A stretch of DNA of 47,192 nucleotides from positions 1 through 47,192 of the forward strand of contig RPFO01002328.1 of assembly GCA_009746045.1 (NCBI GenBank). The letters are read 5' to 3'. Of this stretch, positions 7,771 through 17,640 are shown piece by piece (the first letter of the stretch is position 1; every line of letters begins with the position of its first letter). The stretch is from Mesostigma viride. Taxonomy: Eukaryota > Streptophyta > Mesostigmatophyceae > Mesostigmatales > Mesostigmataceae. The notes below the pieces were generated by a model, which ran no database searches, was not told where the DNA came from, and saw only the letters and a program-made list of their open reading frames with translations. The position numbers were made by a program, and so were the translations under genes.

Positions 7771-8475
7771 CTAGTAGTCAAGGCCCCTGAAGTCGCAGTA
7801 CGTGTATACGAACTCACGATCCTCCATATCCAGCTCCGGACCTGCACCGGTATGAATTAAAACCGGCGTGCTCCCCGCCGCGTAAGTTGCGACGCGCCGA
7901 CGCGCGACGAGGCGCAGAGGATGTGTAAAGATCGTCAATAATTCCCACCCCGCGGGAATCCACTCTCGCACAGAGGCGAGAAATGCCACCAGGTTAATTA
8001 AAACCTGGCGCTCACGACTGCGTACGCCGCGAGTGAGCAGCGATAACAGCGCGAGATCCTGAAACAAATTTGTTGACACCGCCGGCGCGCCCCCCGTGCG
8101 AAGCGATGCCCAGTTTTGCAGGTTTCTCTGGTAACCGGTGAGTGAAGAGAGGACGTTGTCCAACTCCTCAATGGCAGTCGTGACTTCGGTCACCGACCGC
8201 AAACCTCCCCGCACCTGGACCGTAAATGTCGATAAAATGTTTCGAATCTGGTCCAACATGCGGAGCCGGCACCAGTGCTGGCAAATCGGGGTCCTCGGGG
8301 TTATCCCCGAGCAATGCGTGAGCTGCACGCTGCTGACGATGAAGCTCGTCGAGCGAAACTGTAACTTCGTCGAGCAATTGTTGCCACGACGGCACAGTGG
8401 TCTTGACGAAGAACCAGCCGGCGGAGCGGCTATTTCCTCATCGTCCGGAATCCGAAATTCTTCCGAATTTGGCAT
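7771..8475 (-). CDS. copia-1 leader ORF (ORF0) upstream of gag, unknown function
   Basis: A 234-codon frame, starting at the ATG at 8475 (MPNSEEFRIPDDEEI), lies between the 5' LTR and gag. A second frame, 8168-8395, reads as a plausible helical stretch (LLDEVTVSLDELHRQQ), so the true protein may be split by indels here. A segment with I-E-E-L-x3-L-x2-L-x-G-x-Q is echoed by I-D-D-L-x3-L-x2-L-x-G-x-Q in the copia-2 leader ORF (42381-42791). I recognise no domain. It ends 168 bases before gag. Classical Copia elements have only a short leader in this position, so a conserved coding segment would be unusual. Confidence 0.5.
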   Translation of the reverse strand: MPNSEEFRIPDDEEIAAPPAGSSSRPLCRRGNNCSTKLQFRSTSFIVSSVQLTHCSGITPRTPICQHWCRLRMLDQIRNILSTFTVQVRGGLRSVTEVTTAIEELDNVLSSLTGYQRNLQNWASLRTGGAPAVSTNLFQDLALLSLLTRGVRSRERQVLINLVAFLASVREWIPAGWELLTIFTHPLRLVARRRVATYAAGSTPVLIHTGAGPELDMEDREFVYTYCDFRGLDY

Positions 8476-8499
8476 CTTTTTGACAGAGCGTGTAATACG

Positions 8500-9116
8500 A
8501 GTTGTGAGGGTAAGAATGCCACGAATTCCGCCATGGTTCTTGCAGGAAGTTGCCTTTATTAATAATCAGGAAACACAGACGTAAGTCACGTCACTTCCAA
8601 GACTGCACGCAGCACAGACGACAGGGTCGCAGTGCCAAGAGAACGTGCACGCAAGAACTAGCGTCCCGGTGTGACCAAGTCACTCATATAGCTTACTAGG
8701 GACGCGTCCAAGTATTCAGCTGCACTGTCACAGCTGAACTGTCAATCAATTGATTACACAGACTCTGGCACGCCTTTGGCGCGCAGATCTATCAATTGTC
8801 CATACGGCTAGTCCTGTGGACCTATCCGTACACTAGTCAGCATCAATTGTCTCATAGGTCCTGGCGCGCTACAGTGCGCCTACCTATCAATTGACCATCA
8901 AGTCCTGTACAAGTCCTGTCAACGTCCTGCGGACTATCAAAGTGACACTTGTACATCCTGTGTCCGTACGCGCCCACAGTGGCGCGCCGGGTACTGTCGG
9001 CACAGCCTAGGAAACGTCATAACTTTTACGTTCCTTAACCAAATGAGGCGTTCAAGGTGCCGTTGGAAAGAGCGTAACAATCTCTATCCATCTAACGTAA
9101 ATCCTTTACGTTAACT
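8500..9116 (-). repeat. copia-1 5' LTR
   Basis: 617 bp, identical to 1297-1913 as read. In element sense it starts AGTTAACG and carries the promoter and RNA start region for copia-1, though I cannot place a TATA box with confidence. Directly inside it, in element sense, is CGTATTACACGC; this does not look like the common initiator-Met primer site, and copia-2 has a similar CAAATTACAAGC there, so the primer is unknown. Confidence 0.95.
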
Positions 9117-9655
9117 GAAGGGAAGGGAAGGGAAGGGAAGGAAGGGAAGGGAAGGGAAGGGAAGGGAAGGGAAGGGAAGGGAAGGGAAGGGAAGGGAAGG
9201 GAAGGGAAGGGAAGGGAAGGGAAGGGAAGGGAAGGGAAGGGAAGGGAAGGGAAGGGAAGGGAAGGGAAGGGAAGGGAGGGGAAAAGCGAAAAGCGAAGGG
9301 CAGCGAAGGGCAGAGAAGGGCAGCGCAGCGAAGCGAAGCGCAGCGAAGGGCAGCGAAGAGCAGGGCAGGGCAGCGAAGGGCAGCGAAAAGGGAAGGGCAG
9401 CGAAGCCGGAGCGAAGGGCAGCGATGGGCAGTGAAGCCGGAGCGAAGGGCAGCGAAGGGCAGTGAAGCCGGAGCGAAGGGCAGCGAAGGGCAGGGAAGAG
9501 CAGGGCAGGGCAGCGAAGGGCAGCGAAAAGCGAGGGGCAGGGAAGCCGGAGCGAAGGGCAGCGAAGGGCAGGGAAGGGTAGCGAAGGGAAGGGAAGGGAA
9601 GGGAAGGGAAGGGAAGGGAAGGGAAGGGAAGGGAAGGGAAGGGAAGGAGAGAGTA
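9117..9655. repeat. Purine satellite, right-hand part
   Basis: Resumes the array interrupted by copia-1: GGGAA units (9117-9284), then GCGAAGGGCAGC words with AGCCGGAGC inserts (9285-9590), then GGGAA units again to about 9645. Open frames on both strands are composition artefacts. Confidence 0.92.
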
Positions 9656-10575
9656 ACGAGGGAATGACATGCTACGAGGAGCAGTAAAGCTTGTTATTAT
9701 GGTGTCAACATTTGCAAATGCAACAACATTTGAAAATTATGTGGCCGGTAAACCCATCTACTGAATGCGTTGGCAACGCTCTACCATTACGTGAACACGC
9801 ATTACCAGCATGCTTAGCAATTATACTCAAATTGTAGGCGCATGCTATGCTTAGCAGCATGCTGGCAGCAGGTTGCTTCATCAGCTGGCGCATGAAGTTC
9901 GACGTTGAGCACGGTAGTATCGCTCTCTCAGAACCATGGCAGCCGAAACTCGCATTGCTTGCGCAATCAATACAGACGGATGCAAGCAATTCAGCTGCTC
10001 GCAACAAGTTGGGCAATCCTGCAGGCTAGGCCCTACAATGTACGCCTCCTAAAAGCCCTGGGGGGGGGAATTAGCAGCAAATACGATACGATAAATACGA
10101 TACGCGCCATATAACGCAAAAGCAAACGCAGGCCCGACACACATTGCAAAGATTGGAACGAAACCAAGGCGGAGGCAATTCAATCGCCACAAAGGTATCG
10201 ATTGGTAAGATACGAAGCCATGCAACCCTGGACTAAATTACAGACGCTGGCACAAAGACTAAATATGCACATACGTCGCGGCATCGATAACAATCCGCAT
10301 ACACATATTCGAGGAGCTGCTTCCAGGCCAACGTTATCAACCCTGCAGAAACGCTGCGACAACTTCTACCTATCTCGCGAGGCTCTTTCTCTACACTGAC
10401 TTAAAACTGCAGCGGAAAAATAATAACCACCTTCCCTAAACTCGAACGTCTGGGCGAACTAAAGCATGTGTCGAGGTTCGCGTAACATAGCCCCAAAAAT
10501 TTCACGACCGCCATCGCCAGGGCGCATCTGCACGCGCGGCAACCCAAACTCGGCCCCAAGTACCTCATAAAACTG
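9656..10575. other. Unassigned sequence
   Basis: About 0.9 kb with no recognisable gene. Visible are short A/T-rich stretches, a G9 run near 10061-10069 and a local ATACGATA repeat around 10081-10103. Small ORFs (under 105 codons) have no motif I can name and are probably chance. Confidence 0.5.
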
Positions 10576-10830
10576 CCTTGGTAACCAGACCAGGGCGGTA
10601 ACTAGAACCGGTCCCGTTACTTGGTCAGTTACCAGAACTGCAGCCGTTCAGGTTACTGGAAAAGTTACGTCAACCTGGCCGGTAACTGAACACGTCTTAG
10701 TAACTGTGCCCGTCGCAGTAATACGGTAGTAACGTGAACGTCCCCTGTAACTTGGGTCAGTAACGTGGCCGGTAACTGGTAATTGCCTAGTTACGGGCCC
10801 CGTTACCAGAACGGTGCCGTAACTGACTAC
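10576..10830. repeat. Degenerate GTAAC/GTTAC array
   Basis: Around fifteen GTAAC or GTTAC words occur within ~250 bases, in both orientations, often as CCGGTAACTG or GTTACCAG. There is no constant period. Minus-strand translation repeats V-T-G-P-V-T type words, but the open frame follows from the repeat. Similar words (GGTAACCGG, GGTTACCG) are frequent in the GC-rich minisatellite at 18520-19645. Confidence 0.6.
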
Positions 10831-11156
10831 GTGGCGAAAATTTCTAGTGTTAAGTCCGGTGTTTTCTGCAACGTCACCCACATCTGTTCGGTGCTTCCCC
10901 TTGGCACAAGCTTTACCAACAGGTCATGGACCGGCTGAATCGCGTAGTATCTACGGGCACCCGTGAACCCTATGATTCTACTTTGCGCCTCTTCCGAGAT
11001 TCGCACTGCATTTTTTTGGTCCATTCCGTCGCCACCACCGGTTGTTTCTTCTGGCATCTGTACCTTGGGCCGTTGGTTCACGCCACACATTGAAAGTGAT
11101 GATCTACGTTTTTTTTCTTTGCACAATGTGCAGCTTTTTTGGACGTTTGGAAACAT
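10827..11156 (-). CDS. Hypothetical 109-codon ORF
   Basis: Starts with MFPNVQKSCTLCKEKKRR, so it opens with a C-X2-C pair followed by a basic patch; a further Cys follows ten residues later. The remainder (RISEEAQSRIIGF, YYAIQPVHDLLVKL) has a mixed composition like a real protein. I do not recognise a family. The C-X2-C plus basic segment would also suit the C-terminal end of a decayed transposase. It runs into the GTAAC array at its 3' end. Could be chance; no splice sites were found to extend it. Confidence 0.25.
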   Translation of the reverse strand: MFPNVQKSCTLCKEKKRRSSLSMCGVNQRPKVQMPEETTGGGDGMDQKNAVRISEEAQSRIIGFTGARRYYAIQPVHDLLVKLVPRGSTEQMWVTLQKTPDLTLEIFAT

Positions 11157-12718
11157 GGCATGGCTAACGTACTGACTGACAAGATAGACTTTTTCGGTGG
11201 TGTCCCATCACGGTTTTTTTTCTCGTAGATGGACGGAGCAGCGATCGCAGCATTGGTGCTTACCCATATAACCTCTGGGCCAGCTTTAGGCTAGCAACAC
11301 ACGCCCTGATCAAGCGTTTGTTTCGGCCACATGACCGCGTCTAGGTCATCTAGTCGCTCTATACGTTAGCCAGCCATCATTTTTAACGAACAAGGCTCCA
11401 CATTTCCAACTCCATTCATCTCCACATCATCCTGAACGACTCGACAACGCGGACACGATGACGGCAGGCTCGGACTACCATGGTCCGGATTCTCCAGATT
11501 TCTGGCCTGCGCTGGTTGTCTCATTGATATGTAAGTCACGACAATATACGATCGGTTGATTTAGTTAGCCCCGGCGATGTTCCCCTGAACGGTTTCTGTA
11601 CAGGATCCCGCCGTGCTCAACCAGTTTCACATTGCGATACTTAGTATCGCGTGGACACGTGCGTAGTACTCCTACGCACTTAAGCTTGTCGGAGTGTTTA
11701 TTATATAGCACAAAAAACGAATTACTGGCATCACCGAGGCTCCCCGGTCAGGAGTCTTTTGCGGTTGGGCTATAGTTGGCGATGCCTTAGGGTCGGGAGA
11801 CGTCCTATAGTTGCAAAAGAATGCCAGAGGCCCTAGTTCGAATCCTGCTAGAGCTCTGTCAAGTTATTTTCGCAGTCGCGGACCGATTTGGCAACTTTTC
11901 GTTTACGATTTGTTGCCTTTGTCACGACAATATGAAATACAGACATAATGAGTTGTGAATGCACGCCTTGTATTATAAGACATACTACTATGATATCAAA
12001 AAATAAAAACCGATTCAAAAAAATCTGATGGAGCGTCTTCAATCATGATGCTGCGTTGGTGAGGTACTGCATAGCAATTACTGAAATTAAATTATGGAAT
12101 ATGCTCTTCAAAATACAAGTGGCGATGAAAATTTCTAGACAAAACTTGTTAAAACATAATGTGGAATGCTCCTGGCATTAAAAAAGCATGTTTGACAACT
12201 TTCATTTAAGAAACCTCTGATGCCTACCGCAATTTGTCTTAATCCAGTGCAACAACTCTTACTTACAGCCTAGTAAGAACAACTACAGGCAAGCGCAGCC
12301 TGATCGCGCTAGAAGTTCAGTAGCCAATTAAGTTTGCCCGGCGATGTAAAACTCGGCGATGTAAAACTCAGGCATGCATGAATGTCCTGAATGCAGTCAG
12401 GCATAAATGTTCTGAATGCAGGCATGGTTAGATGTCTAAATATTCCCTATTCTGCGTAGCCGTGCCCAGGACATTTGGGTGTCTGTCATATCATCCCCTG
12501 GTGTCCCCACTATACCAACTATCGATACTATTCTCTCAGGTAGCTCCAGAGCCCGCCTCCTTGGGTGTGAAGTGGGTGTTGCCTGCACTGATTACTGTCC
12601 AACTTGACACGTATATCGTGTCGTATTGCGTCTAAGCATCTATGCCGGCATGATGACGGGCCATTTCTTGACGATACAAGGTCGATCCACTAACACACTG
12701 ACTACGTCCCACTACCCA
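11157..12718. other. Unassigned sequence with weak exon-like and tRNA-like signals
   Basis: No confident gene in 1.56 kb. An ATG at 11458 opens ~26 codons (MTAGSDYHGPDSPDF...) that run into a GTAAGT donor-like site near 11530, which could be a first exon, but no matching downstream exon was found. Around 11765-11860 there is an A-box-like and a GTTCGAATCC B-box-like word, but stems do not pair. The rest (11860-12430) is AT-rich. Confidence 0.4.
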
Positions 12719-13921
12719 CTAGTGCTCCGAGCTCCGGTCCTTGGGTGTCCGCGGCTTGTACCGCCCCCACCCTGCCGGCGGCCTCCTCACGAGGCCCTGC
12801 TCCGCCAACTCGTCGACCTCCCGCAGCATCGGCAGGAAGAACCGCGCCAGATGCTCCATGTCCTCATCCAATGGCGACGACTTCGGGGACTTTTCCTCCT
12901 GCTCTGCCGCGCTCTTCTGGCACTGCTCCGTGTGCGCTTTGTCCCACCCGTAGCAGCCCCGTGTGTTGAACTTGGTGTCCGCGCGCAGGTCCCGGTAGTC
13001 GAACGGCTCCAGCCCGAGAAATTTCTCCACGAGTCGGACGACAGTAACCAGGTTCTCGTCCATCTCCTCCGTGTACACGACCATGACCTGGGCCCGGCCG
13101 AACACGTCCAGCCAGACGCGCAGGAATGGGGTGTAGTAGCTCCAGCCAATCACGTTGTTCATCTGGAGGCAAAACAAGAGGGGCTTGCCCAAGGACAGGC
13201 ACAGTTTGATGGTCTGGACGGCCGCGTCGGAAAAGGCGTGAAACCCCTTGGGGCCGAGCACGATGGTCCGGTGTGGGACGCTGGTATTAAGGTTGGGATC
13301 ATGGACCATGGACTGCTCCAGGTACCGGCTGTACGATCTCTGGACAGGCGCTCGCAGCATGACGAGGATCTTGGCGCGCGGGTTCAGGTCGTGGAATACC
13401 TCGGCGCAGCACACGCAGCCCATGTTGTTGGCGTTGAAGTCGCCCAGCACATGGCTCGGTAGCAGCCGCTCGTTGTTCATGATCTCCAGGTATTTTTTGA
13501 TCGGCTTGTGGCAATCCCGCTTGTTAAAGTAGAAGTTCTCCTTCACCCTCCCGTATTTCACGCGAGGGTGCTGCGACAGCATCGCCCAGATGGTGCTCGT
13601 GCCGGACTTCTGCTGGCCAATCAAGTAAAAGTCCGGAGGGCGCAGGCCGGGCGGGATCTGGTCCGGCGCAGCCCAACGGCGGGGCATTAAGCCAGGCCTC
13701 CGCACGTACAATTCACGAGGCCCCGTTCCCGGTATCGGGCGGCCGACAGCCTGTCCAGGTCTGGTAAGGTTTCCTCCCGCGGGCGGGTCCGACCAGCTTC
13801 CTGGGCTCAATATGATATAGCTCGCCGGCGGGAAGAAGGCCAGATTGCTCCAGGCAATGAGCGGCAATGACAGCCGTACTAACATGACCGCCAGCAAAAC
13901 CAGCGCACACTTGCGCACCAT
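12719..13921 (-). CDS. PAPS-dependent carbohydrate sulfotransferase, type II membrane protein
   Basis: An intronless 400-codon gene. I start it at the ATG at 13921 (MVRKCALVLL): residues 4-30 are a hydrophobic signal-anchor after a short basic N-terminus, as in Golgi sulfotransferases. The 5'-phosphosulfate loop is GQQKSGTST at 102-110 (K105), and the 3'-phosphate site is R190-A-P-V-Q-R-S-Y-S-R-Y, both typical of the heparan-sulfate / GalNAc sulfotransferase group (Sulfotransfer family). A Cys pair at 323 and 334 sits where these enzymes have a disulfide loop. N-glycosylation sequons are at 51 and 212. Predicted role: transfer of sulfate from PAPS to a cell-wall or secreted glycan in the Golgi lumen; the acceptor sugar cannot be read. 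It appears intact and is the only clear host gene here. Confidence 0.9.
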   Translation of the reverse strand: MVRKCALVLLAVMLVRLSLPLIAWSNLAFFPPASYIILSPGSWSDPPAGGNLTRPGQAVGRPIPGTGPRELYVRRPGLMPRRWAAPDQIPPGLRPPDFYLIGQQKSGTSTIWAMLSQHPRVKYGRVKENFYFNKRDCHKPIKKYLEIMNNERLLPSHVLGDFNANNMGCVCCAEVFHDLNPRAKILVMLRAPVQRSYSRYLEQSMVHDPNLNTSVPHRTIVLGPKGFHAFSDAAVQTIKLCLSLGKPLLFCLQMNNVIGWSYYTPFLRVWLDVFGRAQVMVVYTEEMDENLVTVVRLVEKFLGLEPFDYRDLRADTKFNTRGCYGWDKAHTEQCQKSAAEQEEKSPKSSPLDEDMEHLARFFLPMLREVDELAEQGLVRRPPAGWGRYKPRTPKDRSSEH

Positions 13922-13980
13922 GGCTTTGCCATGCCTCACATCACGCCCCGCGGCCCGCACATCTGAAACAACAAGTGTAG

Positions 13981-14011
13981 CTTTTTTTTTTTTTTTTCTT
14001 TTTTTTTTTTT
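13981..14011. repeat. Poly(T) tract (poly(A) on the minus strand) upstream of the sulfotransferase
   Basis: Two T-runs separated by a C, about 29 T in 31 bases. Read on the minus strand it would give K-K-K-K-R-K-K-K-K-K, which is why a longer ORF extends upstream of the chosen start. Probably 5' UTR or intergenic, or the A-tail of an old retroposed sequence. Confidence 0.8.
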
Positions 14012-14153
14012 AGGTATTGCCTGGTATCTTACCATTTACCAACAACTACCACTCGGGGCAATATACGAAGGCAAAATGAAAAAATCGATTCTAATTTCCG
14101 ATGCGGGCAATATGACAGTGCAGTCAGTGCTCAGCTTTAAATGATATTTTTCA

Positions 14154-14204
14154 GACTCGCGAGTCTGGATGCGCATCCAGACTTTTTTTTTCGCATCCAG
14201 ACTC
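14154..14204. repeat. Short perfect palindromes GACTCGCGAGTC and AGTCTGGATGC/GCATCCAGACT
   Basis: A 12-bp palindrome at 14154-14165 overlaps a 22-bp perfect palindrome at 14162-14183, followed by a T run and another CGCATCCAGACTC. Could fold as a small hairpin. No gene lies directly next to it in an orientation that makes it an obvious terminator. Confidence 0.6.
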
Positions 14205-16176
14205 ACCCGAGCCTACAGGCGCGGTACTCCAAGCACGTCCGTAGCCTGCACATCAAGGCTCGGAGGGCATTTCCGCCAGGACAAGCCCCTCTCACCTCTT
14301 TGGTCCATAATTGGCTAATAAAATATACCCATTTCCCCGAAATTTCCGCCAGGACAGGCGCGCCGCGCCGGAATCGCCCGACTTTGGGCTTTGCGCTTTG
14401 GGCTTTGGGCTTTGGGCTTTGGCCCTCGGCCTTTGGGCGTTTGGACCTCTCGTCCCTTTTGGCACAAAAGCCTAGCAGACGCCCAGACTGGTGCGGCGTA
14501 AAATTCAAACAAAGTAAATTACCGGCCCAGAATTTGAAAAGGTGAATTACCTGCGGTGATGGCCGCAAGCTGGCTATCGTTTTTGCTGCAAGGGGCGTTT
14601 CACCGAGTGTAGACATCATGGGGAGGATTCCCAACGTTATTAGGGTAGTAGGGGTGGGGTGCACCTAGTGGTATCCCTGGCTTCCTCGTCAACTGGGCTC
14701 TGTGTCAATATCACAAACGATCGGGTAAGTAATGGTTCCGGTCTGAGTTATAGTTTGTATGGCGCCGGCTATTTGTCGTTCCTGTTTTCGTCGTTCATCG
14801 CTGTGAACGCCGTGGCCAACAGCATGGTTGTTAAGATATCCGGATGGTGTCGACTTGTTTATTGATATCACATTGGTAAATATAGCTGCATGGAAGAAGA
14901 TAGGCTACAACCCGCGGGAAAGTCCGGGCTCGAATGTGCTTTGTATGCAGGATGACGGCATTGCCATTACGGATGACGGCAATGCCCTTACACTTGCACG
15001 CGGATAGATGTTTCACGTTATTCCCGACATGATTTATTGCCGACGACGGCCAGGAAAGGCTCGCTGCTACGTCCATGTGGTGGGCATCTGGCTCCCGCAA
15101 GAAAGGTAATCTGCGGTTTTGATCTGGTACGTGCTATCCTGTTCACGTGTTTATTGTACTGTATCAAGTTGTTGGGTGGATTGTAAAATAATAGTAGACC
15201 TGTCATAGAGGTTTTGTGCCTGTCTTTTTGTTGCTTTACTGCCTCTACGCATTGGCTTGTAATGGTTTGGGAATAACACTACGCCATGCACATTTTGGAC
15301 CAGATTTGTATGCTATTAGCTTCTGCTTAATCAAAAGCAGCGACATCGTGCTTGGCCTTGTTTATAAATATGATAAGCTTGATAACGCAATGCTTTGCCT
15401 TGCTAAAACATCTCGAAACAATTTGTTTTCTGGCCAGATCTAGTCACTATTCTTGTTTTGCTCGCCAAAGTCAGCCTTCTTATTGTGGGCTCCTCATGCA
15501 TGCAAGAAACATGGAGATGCCCAGGACCTGCTTGCATAAAGCGTAGCCATCTTACTTCTTTTGCTTTTTATATCTTTTCATATCATTTGGCTTTTTTGTA
15601 TAGGGTATACAAATGCATAGGTAATCTAGCTCCTTGTGAACCCCGTTCTGCGCGTGCTTTTAGGGCTTACTTTCCACCTCTTGCATAGCATGTGGTTCTG
15701 TCTTGTATGCTGGAAACGTGTTGTGGGATGCATGTGTAGCCATTTGTGACGTTTTGTGCAATGTTGGAATTATAACCCTATACGGCAGTGCTAGCAAAAC
15801 GTCTAAATAACTTGAACCATTATAACGGTGCCAGCTGGAATGGGCCATTTGATAGCTAGCGTTTGCAATTCTGTGTAGATGGCATGCCTATGATTATCAT
15901 AAACTACCTTTAAAAGGCCAGGCCGAACTGATTTGTGTAAATGGTCGATAATGCATTATATATGTCTCCAACCCCATGTGCATCGTAAACCCCTGAGTAG
16001 CACATGTTCCGTGGACTGATGGGGGTGGGTGCATGGAATGGAGCCGCGAAAAAACCTATTCTACAAAATCCTAATCTAGTCTACCTAACAGGCTAGGCTA
16101 CTCTAATATGAAAAGAGACAACAAACGTGGCAGTACTCAGCAAGGCTACTCTAATGTAGTCTACGCCCTCCGGGGG
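14205..16176. other. Unassigned sequence, including a GGGCTTT tandem repeat
   Basis: About 2 kb without a convincing gene. 14385-14430 holds four to five copies of a TTTGGGC heptamer. Around 14670-14850 an ORF of 68 codons contains a hydrophobic stretch (YLSFLFSSFIAVNAVANSM) that could be a membrane segment of a small spliced gene; GTAAGT follows at about 14727, but I could not build a gene model. 15200-15900 is AT-rich with T runs, typical of intergenic sequence. Confidence 0.4.
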
Positions 16177-16345
16177 GCTCGATTAATTAAACACGTGCTC
16201 CCGTTGGGGAGTCACGGAGCACACGGAGTGCCTGTAATCCCTGTTTATGCACAACAAGAAGGGGGGCAGGGACACCCACCCTCTCTCATGCCTACAACTG
16301 TCATTAATTAAACACGTGCTCCCGTTCGGGGAGTAACGGAGTATT
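16177..16345. repeat. Dispersed repeat family A, one near-full and one partial copy
   Basis: TTAATTAAACACGTGCTCCCG followed by TTGGGGAGTCACGGAGCAC begins at about 16182 and runs to CTCATGCC near 16290. A second start of the same unit, TTAATTAAACACGTGCTCCCG, comes at about 16303 and breaks off near 16340. A third copy is at 19728-19865. The units begin with TTAATTAA and contain no ORF. Confidence 0.7.
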
Positions 16346-16564
16346 AACCCCAAATGGTGGATGGGTGGAAGGGAATGCTGCTCCACGTAAGCCGTCGAAT
16401 GCCAAGGACTAGCATCTATATATCGGTATGCTATCCTACAAACAGGTTCTACGAAATCCAGCATGCCTAGGTGTTGAAACAAACACCACCGAGGGCTATC
16501 TACGAAATCCCACATGACCTGGTGTTGACTAAACACCTCAGACCGCTGACCGAGGCGTATATGC

Positions 16565-17640
16565 ATCCAGAGTGCAGCCCTCAAGCTCCTGATGCGGTTA
16601 ATCCTGCACCGCCTCCGCGACGCACTGGACCGCCATCTCAGCGAGACCCAGTTGGGTTTCCGCCCTGGCCGCAACACTGTACAACAAGCGCTCTTCGCTG
16701 CGCGTCGCATACAGTGGAAGAAATGGGTCGCCTTCGCGCCCTGGTAGCTGGTGAGTCACCTCTGCACTTGGTGCTTGTGGACTTCATCAAAGCTTTCGGA
16801 CTCTGTGTTCTGGCCTGCACTGTGGAACATCGATCCTCGCTTTATTCAGGCTTCCCACCCCACTCATCGCTGTAATCCGCAACCTGTACGAAGGGTCCAC
16901 CACTTCCGGGTGCGCACTTCCAACAGGTCCATGCCAGTTGCCACCATGCCCCTTGCATAAAGGTGTGTGGCAGGGATGCGTGCTATCGCCATATACCCAT
17001 GTTCATTATTGTACTCGATTACGGAAGTGACCCAGGCACGCAAGAGTTTCATCAGCACTGTGCTGGCAGATCGAGCATGTGGTTATGGTCGCCAATTGGC
17101 CTTGGCACGGGGGCGCCTTGGAGATTAGGCTCCCGGAGGCCGGAGCTCATTTACGAAGATGACACCACTCTCATTGAGGGCACCGAGCACGTCCAGACAT
17201 GGTTAGATTGCTTAGCGATCGAGGCCCGCGTAGTTGGCCTGGAGAGTGGAGATTAGCCACGTAAGACGGAGGCCTTGGCCATAGAGCTCCCAGCCACCGG
17301 CCAGCGGCCCCCGCCCGACCTCCTCCTTCTCGACGGCCCGGCTTCTCGAGGCTCCAGCGTTCCCTATCGTGACCGAGTGAAACTGCTGGGTAGCCTGCTA
17401 CCTCGCTGCGCAGACGACATCGACAATCGGATCACCCTCACCTGGCACGCCCTTCGGAAATACCGCGCCCTGTGGCGCATGAAGCCCCTCGGCCAATATG
17501 CGAAGCCGGACATGTTTGAGGTCTTGGTTCTGCCTGTTTTAACCTACGGCGACGAGACGCGTGGACGCTGACTGACGCATTGGCAGTGAAGCTGGACTTG
17601 TAGCGGCACGCTCACCAGGATGTTACGTTATATCTTTTGT
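16565..17640 (+). pseudogene. Decayed LINE reverse transcriptase fragment
   Basis: Pieces in several frames spell a non-LTR RT: an entry matching the 46400 copy (S-A-A-L-K-L-L-M-R-L followed by LHRLRDALD, then QLGFRPGRNTV), FIKAF (palm), ELIYEDDTTLI (the catalytic box, here YEDD), and TWLDCLAIEARVVGLE with VPYRDRVKLLGSLLP and LVLPVLTYGDE toward the C-terminus. The later part aligns with the LINE piece at 33041-34090. Stops and frameshifts make it non-functional. It stops abruptly at a (TTAA)n tract, still inside the coding region. Confidence 0.85.

Larger units (their letters stand above)
1297..9116 (-). mobile_element. copia-1: complete Copia-order LTR retrotransposon
   Basis: A 7820-bp element on the minus strand with two 617-bp LTRs (1297-1913 and 8500-9116) that I read as identical, so the insertion is recent. 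Going 5' to 3' in element sense: LTR, leader ORF (8475-7771), gag with zinc knuckle (7602-6488), an in-frame UGA, pol with integrase, protease-like domain, reverse transcriptase and RNase H (6487-2863), a ~0.93-kb 3' UTR, polypurine tract, LTR. Integrase before RT places it with Ty1/Copia, but the protease position is not canonical. Single-base frameshifts are present in the leader ORF, in gag and before RNase H; given identical LTRs, some may be assembly errors. Confidence 0.93.

Noticed and set aside
11765-11865. tRNA gene candidate (A-box-like word, GTTCGAATCC)
   Set aside because: T-stem and acceptor stem do not pair and the spacing is off; at best a tRNA relic.
12626-13462. 278-codon plus-strand ORF
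   Set aside because: Antisense shadow of the sulfotransferase gene.
13922-14035. 38-residue N-terminal extension of the sulfotransferase (Lys-rich)
   Set aside because: It is the translation of a poly(A) tract and flanking sequence; the signal-anchor directly follows the ATG at 13921.
14385-14430. TTTGGGC heptamer run as a telomere repeat
   Set aside because: Only four to five units, internal, and unlike the TTTAGGG / TTTTAGGG repeats of green algae.
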